Origin: Spirochaetaceae bacterium
Lineage (GTDB): Bacteria; Spirochaetota; Spirochaetia; Treponematales; Breznakiellaceae
Direction: 5' to 3'
DNA: 10,727 nt
Assembly: GCA_031284085.1 (NCBI GenBank)
Contig: JAITAM010000088.1
Coordinates: 1 to 10,727 of the forward strand
Position numbers and translations under genes: made by a program. Shown here piece after piece: positions 6,897 through 10,727 of the stretch (the first letter of the stretch is position 1; the number at the start of each line of letters is the position of its first letter). The notes under the pieces were generated by a model that made no database searches, had not been told where the DNA came from, and saw only the letters and a program-made list of their open reading frames with translations.

Positions 6897-7746
6897 ACGA
6901 TTCCTCATATTTGTGATCGGTGTACCGCTGGTTATTGTCATAACACTTTTCTTGCCATACCAAAACCATCTAGCTGTTAATATCACTACTATAATTATCA
7001 GTGCCATAGGCGCTTTGGAATTAGCAAACCTCTTGAAAATAAAAAATAACGCTTCCCTTCATCGACTCGAAATACTTGTGCTAGGCGCGCTTATTCCCGG
7101 TATACAAACACTTGCCGGTTTTGGATTACCGGTAAGTATTCCAGCTGCCATGGTCGCCGGTTTTTCATGGCTGCTTATTTCATCTATAATTCCCTCAAAA
7201 ATTCCCTCGAGCTTACAGTTTGAGAAAGTTGCCGGAAGAATCGCGTCCGGTTCTACCGTGATGATGTATCCGGGACTTTTAATGGCATGGCTTGTTAAAA
7301 TGACCTCTTTGCCTCATGCCGGTCTGGTTATTTTAGTCTATACCCTTATTGTCATCAGTAATGACTCCCTTGCATGGGCTTTTGGTATGCTGTTTGGTGC
7401 TAAAAACCGTGGTATACTTGCGGTTAGCCCTTCAAAAAGCGTTGCCGGCTTCATAGGCGGTCTCCTTGCTTCGGTGAGCGTAGCTGTACTGGCTGTATAT
7501 CTTCTGCCTGAAGTTTTTATAGCGCGGCATTTCAAGCCGGTTCCCGCTGCCCTTATCTTAGGGCTTTTTTCCGGTATCGCAGCAATTCTAGGAGACTTAG
7601 GTGAATCCGCTCTTAAACGTAGTGCAAACATGAAAGACTCCGGTACTATTATACCGGGGCGCGGCGGTGTACTCGATTCAATAGATTCACTTGCATTGTC
7701 GGCTCCAGTATACTATGCTTTATACTGGTTTTTATTTAACCAATAA
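6880..7746 (+). CDS. cdsA: Phosphatidate cytidylyltransferase (CDP-diacylglycerol synthase)
   Basis: CdsA converts phosphatidate and CTP to CDP-diacylglycerol, the precursor of bacterial phospholipids, in the inner membrane. The 288-residue protein is very hydrophobic, with roughly eight membrane segments (for example 8-25, 33-54, 64-82, 86-104, 146-160, 190-209, 222-237). Conserved cytosolic motifs are SNDSLAWAFGMLFG (160-173), VSPSKSVAGFIGG (182-194) and the C-terminal signature LGDLGESALKR (237-247) followed by MKDSGTIIPGRGG (251-263) and VLDSIDSL. The standard pattern has H-G-G and D-R-x-D; here Arg261 replaces His and Ser267 replaces Arg, while Asp266 and Asp269 are kept. Such variants occur in the family as far as I recall, so I expect activity. 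The start lies inside the end of uppS. Confidence 0.94.
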   Translation: MNKIIERFLIFVIGVPLVIVITLFLPYQNHLAVNITTIIISAIGALELANLLKIKNNASLHRLEILVLGALIPGIQTLAGFGLPVSIPAAMVAGFSWLLISSIIPSKIPSSLQFEKVAGRIASGSTVMMYPGLLMAWLVKMTSLPHAGLVILVYTLIVISNDSLAWAFGMLFGAKNRGILAVSPSKSVAGFIGGLLASVSVAVLAVYLLPEVFIARHFKPVPAALILGLFSGIAAILGDLGESALKRSANMKDSGTIIPGRGGVLDSIDSLALSAPVYYALYWFLFNQ

Positions 7747-7770
7747 CCTTAGGTTTGCACCGGGGGATTT

Positions 7771-8130
7771 ATGAGAACAGTTATTCACCTTGATAGTAGT
7801 GGATTTCTCCGAAAATTAATGCAGATGTTTCTTAAAGAAAGAGGAATAGAATCAGAAGCTTATGATAAAGGCGCAGATGCACTTGAACGTATTAAAAGAG
7901 GAGATATAGCGCTTATTATTGCCGGAACGTTTTTTAACGACATGACCGGTTTTATGTTTCTTAAGCGTTTGCTGCTTTCTCCACACAAAGTTCCTGTTAT
8001 TATCCTGACTTCAAACAGTTCAGAGCAACAACAGATTATTATGAAAACTTTAGGCGTTGAGGCAGTAATTATCAAGTCAGCACGTTGGCAAGATGATCTT
8101 TTCCCCTACATACTAAAGCATGTGAAGTAA
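7771..8130 (+). CDS. Stand-alone receiver-like protein lacking the phosphoacceptor aspartate
   Basis: The 119-residue protein is the size of a lone CheY-type receiver and has no output domain. Aligned by eye to CheY, beta-1 VIHLDSSGFLRKLM keeps one acidic residue (Asp8) but has Ser9 in place of the second. The beta-3 block LIIAGTFFNDMTG has Gly52 where the phosphorylated Asp should be, and no acidic residue adjoins it; the nearest, Asp57, lies in the following loop where the usual MPxxxG turn would be. Thr80 (VIILTSNS) and Lys102 (VIIKSA) are retained, though the usual Lys-Pro is Lys-Ser. It therefore looks like an atypical or pseudo-receiver that probably works without phosphorylation. It starts 24 bases after cdsA, with GGGGGA at 7762-7767, so it is probably the last gene of the uppS-cdsA unit. 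Its partner and output are unknown. Confidence 0.82.
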   Translation: MRTVIHLDSSGFLRKLMQMFLKERGIESEAYDKGADALERIKRGDIALIIAGTFFNDMTGFMFLKRLLLSPHKVPVIILTSNSSEQQQIIMKTLGVEAVIIKSARWQDDLFPYILKHVK

Positions 8131-8135
8131 GAATA

Positions 8136-8152
8136 CCCCTGAACATAAGGGG
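8136..8152. other. Small hairpin just after the receiver-like gene
   Basis: CCCCT at 8136-8140 pairs with AGGGG at 8148-8152 around a seven-base loop, six bases after the stop codon. It has no U-tract and may contribute to 3'-end formation with the longer hairpin downstream. Confidence 0.35.
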
Positions 8153-8193
8153 CAAATTACCGCCCTTCTTGAACTATTCCATTACAAGCTTAT

Positions 8194-8225
8194 GGAGCAA
8201 GCCCTTTTGATAAAGGGTTTGCTCT
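8194..8225. terminator. Probable bidirectional terminator hairpin between convergent genes
   Basis: GAGCAAGCCCTTT (8195-8207) and AAAGGGTTTGCTC (8212-8224) form a 13-bp stem with a single G-U pair and a TGAT loop. A further G-T pair is possible at the base. It lies midway between the receiver-like gene and the convergent acyl-CoA synthetase, where a shared terminator is expected. Neither side has a clean U-tract, so the termination role is inferred from position and stem strength. Confidence 0.6.
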
Positions 8226-8259
8226 CTAAACTCACGCTAAAATTAGTCTTTTGAGCGCC

Positions 8260-9930
8260 CTAAACAGCATCTCGCTTGATTTTCTTTGTAGTGGTCATTT
8301 CCATAGGTTGTTCTAAAACCGTTACGCGATCTATACGCTGATAAGGCAAGAGTTTCTGGTTTACTTCAGTAATTATCGTATTGATACGTGTTTTAGCTTC
8401 ATCGTTACTTTTGAATATCTCCGGCGTAGGATAGACCAGAGCTTCAATAGCCTCAATCTTCATCTTCTTGTCGGATACAAAACCACGCACCAAGATTTGC
8501 TCGATCTCTTCATAAAGCTGGAATTCATTCTCGATCTCCTCAGGATATACATTCTTACCGCCGCCGGTAACAATAAGATTCTTGGCGCGGCCGGTTAAAT
8601 AAAGATAGCCTTCATTGTCAAGGTAGCCTAAATCACCAGTCTTTAAGTACCCATCCTGCGTGAAAACCGCTGCCGTCTCTTCAGGCTGTTCAAAATAACC
8701 CTGCATAACCATAGGCCCTTTTACAATAATCTCGCCGACACCCCGTTCATCAGGATTCAAAACCTTCATATCAACGCCGGGTATTATCTTGCCTACGCTC
8801 ATTTCCTTGTAATGTTCCACCGGATTGAGATTGATGATAGGAGAAGTCTCGGTAAGCCCATAACCTTGAATAAAATCAAGACCAAGCTGGTTATACTTAC
8901 GGAATACACTCGGCGCTAAGGGGCCGCCGCCGCAAATACAGATGCGTAAGGTCGAAAGCGAAGCTTGATTGAGAATAGCGGCAAAGAGTACTTTTCCCGG
9001 ATTTTTCTTAAAGATATGTTTAATAAGACCGGAAATCCACATCATAGCCAGAATTAAGCTATACACAATCGGCCCCTTAGCCTTAATCCCGCGTATAATA
9101 CCGGCAAGCACTTTGTTGAACAAGATCGGCACGGCTAAGAACATGGTAATCTTTGCCTCTTTGAGGTCTTTGAGAATGGTTTTGGTTACCATACGCTTGC
9201 CGAATACTACCTCTGCTCCAGTAGAGATAGCCACAATAAGCACGGCAAGCATGGTATACGCATGGTGAATGGGCAAAAGAGCATAAAAGACATCGGTATG
9301 AAGTACTACCAAGTTGCCTTGAGCAAGGTAACAATCGGAAACAAGGTTTTTATGACTTAGCATAACGCCTTTAGGGATGCCGGTCGTGCCGGATGTAAAA
9401 AGTATTACTGCGAGATCGGTTTCATGCGCTTCTTCTATCGGCGTTTGCGGACCGTCGAGGGTATAAATATAGTTTCCAAGTCCTGCTTTAAGGGATATGA
9501 TCTCGGTCAATATTCCGGGCTTTTCGATATAGCGGCTATATTTTTCTTCGTCTACAAAGAGCATTTTGGCTCTAGATGTTGTTAAAAGTAGGTCAAGTTC
9601 TTCAGTTTTAAGTTGGTAGTCTATCGGCACTACAACTGCGCCGGAAAATAATACGGCAAGATAAGCGATTGTCCATTCAGGTGAATTTTTTCCGGTAACT
9701 GCAACCGTATCACCCTTGCTTATACCTTTACTATGCAGGTAACGGGCAACTGCTTCAATACGTGCAAGAGCTTCACGGTAGTTAAGGCTGATACGATCCG
9801 GCTCATAAATGGTAAAGCAGGCTCTTTCTCCATAGCGATTAACGGTGATTCTAAACATTTCGGGCAAGGTTGGCCATGCACCGGTAAAAAACGTTCCACG
9901 ATACTCATCTAAAAAATCCCAAGCTTTCAT
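8260..9930 (-). CDS. Long-chain-fatty-acid-CoA ligase-like AMP-forming acyl-CoA synthetase
   Basis: The enzyme should activate a fatty acid with ATP to acyl-AMP and transfer it to CoA (or another acceptor) at the cytoplasmic side of the membrane. I use the ATG at 9930 (556 residues): it has GGAGAA five bases upstream and starts MKAWDFLDEY. An ATG 23 codons further upstream has no such site. Adenylate-forming motifs occur in order: the P-loop LFTSGTTGIPKGVMLSH (177-193), GYGLTETSPI (356-365), LKTGDLGYLDNEGYLYLTGR (429-448) and NLIVTGGGKNVYPEEIE (451-467). The C-terminal catalytic-lysine motif is TTTKKIKR (546-553), with Lys550 the likely catalytic residue and Lys549 where Gly is usual. The protein ends three residues later. 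A hydrophobic stretch at about 288-306 may aid membrane association. Chain length and acceptor cannot be told from sequence; O-acylglycerophosphoethanolamine-type or other acyl ligases remain possible. Confidence 0.9.
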   Translation of the reverse strand: MKAWDFLDEYRGTFFTGAWPTLPEMFRITVNRYGERACFTIYEPDRISLNYREALARIEAVARYLHSKGISKGDTVAVTGKNSPEWTIAYLAVLFSGAVVVPIDYQLKTEELDLLLTTSRAKMLFVDEEKYSRYIEKPGILTEIISLKAGLGNYIYTLDGPQTPIEEAHETDLAVILFTSGTTGIPKGVMLSHKNLVSDCYLAQGNLVVLHTDVFYALLPIHHAYTMLAVLIVAISTGAEVVFGKRMVTKTILKDLKEAKITMFLAVPILFNKVLAGIIRGIKAKGPIVYSLILAMMWISGLIKHIFKKNPGKVLFAAILNQASLSTLRICICGGGPLAPSVFRKYNQLGLDFIQGYGLTETSPIINLNPVEHYKEMSVGKIIPGVDMKVLNPDERGVGEIIVKGPMVMQGYFEQPEETAAVFTQDGYLKTGDLGYLDNEGYLYLTGRAKNLIVTGGGKNVYPEEIENEFQLYEEIEQILVRGFVSDKKMKIEAIEALVYPTPEIFKSNDEAKTRINTIITEVNQKLLPYQRIDRVTVLEQPMEMTTTKKIKRDAV

Positions 9931-9935
9931 AAGTA

Positions 9936-9941
9936 TTCTCC
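9936..9941 (-). promoter_or_regulatory. Ribosome binding site deciding the acyl-CoA synthetase start
   Basis: On the minus strand GGAGAA is followed after five bases by ATG at 9930. This favours the shorter, family-like N-terminus over the ATG at 9999, which extends into upstream AT-rich sequence and adds 23 residues of no recognisable family character. Confidence 0.75.
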
Positions 9942-10004
9942 AATACAAAAAATAGTATCTACTATAGACACCTATTACAGCAGAACGGTTGCACAGCACA
10001 GCCG

Positions 10005-10176
10005 CAGCCCGCCAGCAGGTTTCTAAGCAGCCCGCCAGCGGGTTTCAAAGGTTGTTGTATCGGGAATGGAGTACGGCTTTTTGCCTGTAAGAAGCAGGCA
10101 CGGCCTGTTTCAAAGGTTGTTGTATCAGGAGAGGCGTACGGCTTTTTGCCTACAGGCAGCAGGCGCAGCCTGTTTA
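10005..10176 (+). repeat. Dispersed intergenic repeat: short 23-bp duplication and two 65-bp-spaced copies
   Basis: Two near-identical 23-base segments are adjacent at 10005-10027 and 10028-10050, both containing CAGCCCGCCAGC and a GTTTCWAAG end, with two mismatches. The second holds the dyad CCCGC-CA-GCGGG. Two copies of the longer element then follow with a 65-base period: GTTTCAAAGGTTGTTGTATC at 10042 and 10107, and GTACGGCTTTTTGCCT at 10071 and 10136. The second copy ends AGCAGGCGCAGCCTGTTTAAG, whose CAGGC-GCAG-CCTG part is a dyad. The core matches copies at 120-288 and 1906-1986, all in the same orientation. Here it lies upstream of the minus-strand acyl-CoA synthetase. Confidence 0.8.
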
Positions 10177-10204
10177 AGATACGGGAGTCTTTCTTGAAAA
10201 TTAT

Positions 10205-10529
10205 CCGCATCTCTCGGAAAAGAGTACCGCATCTCTCGGCTAAGAGTACCGCATCTCTCGGCTAAGAGTACTTCATCTCTCGGCAGAGAGTACCGCATCT
10301 CTCGGAAAAGAGTACCGCATCTCTCGGCGAAGAGTACCGCATCTCTCGGCGAAGAGTACCGCATCTCTTGGCGGAGAGTACCGCATCTCTCGGCGAAGAG
10401 TACTTCATCTCTCGGCGAAGAGTACCGCATCTCTCGGAAAAGAGTACCGCATCTCTCGGCGGAGAGTACCGCATCTCTCGGCTAAGAGTACTTCATCTCT
10501 TGGAAAAGAGTACCGCATCTCTCGGAAAG
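10205..10529. repeat. Strictly phased 22-bp tandem repeat array, 14 full units plus one partial
   Basis: Units begin at 10205 and every 22 bases after it, without a single indel, through 10512; a 17-base partial unit ends the array. Each unit is CCGCATCTCTCGG, then three variable bases, then AGAGTA. The variable triplets in order are AAA, CTA, CTA, CAG, AAA, CGA, CGA, CGG, CGA, CGA, AAA, CGG, CTA, AAA, and AAA in the partial unit. Units 4, 10 and 14 start CTTCAT instead of CCGCAT, and units 8 and 14 have TTGG for TCGG. Within each unit CTCT can pair with AGAG across a six-base loop. No unique spacers exist, so this is not CRISPR. Since 22 is not a multiple of three, frames through it read as 22-residue periodic peptides; these open frames are by-products and are not called as genes. 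Confidence 0.95.
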
Positions 10530-10727
10530 TTTGCCTCCAGCTCTGGGGTAGCAAAGAACGGGGACAGAACCATAATTGCCGTCTTCTCTTTTTACGATTG
10601 GATGTTCTGCTCTCATTCCGTCATTGCGAATACACGGACTCTTTTCAAGAGCCGCATCAAATGAGCCGCTTTTATATAAAATTTGCTCCCTGCCTGTGAT
10701 ATAGAAATAGAGAATATGTTCAAGCCG
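10530..10727. other. Unassigned tail without a recognisable gene
   Basis: No convincing coding region is visible on either strand to the window edge. The segment has a short direct repeat AGAAC at 10555-10559 and 10566-10570 around a G-rich centre. A hairpin CTCTT-TTC-AAGAG lies at 10639-10651, followed by CCGCATC, which resembles a diverged unit of the adjacent 22-bp array. AT-rich sequence near 10670-10690 could be a promoter for a gene beyond the edge, but nothing definite can be called. Confidence 0.4.

Noticed and set aside
9931..9999. Longer N-terminus of the acyl-CoA synthetase starting at 9999
   Set aside because: The extra 23 residues are not family-like and lack a Shine-Dalgarno, whereas the ATG at 9930 has GGAGAA at good spacing.
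10205..10529. CRISPR array
   Set aside because: The repeat is contiguous at 22 bases with no unique spacers; only a three-base slot varies, and no cas gene is visible.
10551..10571. Transposon-end or REP-like meaning for the G-rich AGAAC..AGAAC motif
   Set aside because: It recalls G-rich motifs seen near some repeat-associated transposases, but there is no transposase, no matching inverted end and only one copy here.
10125..10664. Open reading frames across the 22-bp array on both strands, encoding MRYSxPRD-like periodic peptides
   Set aside because: A 22-bp unit without stop codons opens several frames at once and gives 22-residue periodicity automatically. There are no ribosome sites or family resemblance.
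1..10727. tRNA, rRNA or riboswitch genes
   Set aside because: I found no cloverleaf with a GTTCRA arm, no rRNA signature and no known riboswitch core in the gaps.

Overview
The window looks like chromosomal DNA from a spirochaete of the genus Treponema. The EF-P, S2, EF-Ts, RRF, UppS and CdsA proteins look treponemal. The gene order rpsB, tsf, frr, uppS, cdsA is, as I remember it, the order in T. pallidum. The richer intergenic repeats, the extra receiver gene and the acyl-CoA synthetase context suggest a larger-genome oral or commensal treponeme rather than T. pallidum. The species assignment is inference.

Layout from left to right. The 3' end of a receiver-domain gene, probably a hybrid histidine kinase, runs to 137. 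A repeat-filled gap follows (118-328). Next is a putative M30-type zinc metalloprotease lipoprotein (329-1903), then a gap starting with another copy of the same repeat. A translation and housekeeping block comes next: efp (2177-2737), maf (2810-3406), rpsB (3534-4436), tsf (4493-5341) and frr (5350-5904). A strong intrinsic terminator overlaps the frr stop codon. After a 290-base spacer with further inverted repeats, the envelope genes uppS (6195-6896) and cdsA (6880-7746) overlap by 17 bases. They are followed closely by a small stand-alone receiver protein (7771-8130) that lacks the phosphoacceptor aspartate. A long hairpin lies in the convergent gap. A FadD-like AMP-forming acyl-CoA synthetase is encoded on the minus strand (8260-9930).

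The last 800 bases have no convincing gene. They hold more copies of the dispersed repeat, then a strictly phased 22-bp tandem array (14 full units and one partial, 10205-10529), then an unassigned tail.

Functionally, efp, rpsB, tsf and frr act at successive steps of translation. Maf is a nucleotide-pool or septum-linked pyrophosphatase. UppS makes the undecaprenyl carrier for cell-wall synthesis, and CdsA makes CDP-diacylglycerol for phospholipids. The acyl-CoA synthetase activates fatty acids, so it shares the lipid theme but is transcribed convergently. The least explained features are the 22-bp array, the dispersed repeat family (one copy supplies a gene's last codons and stop) and the degenerate receiver beside cdsA.
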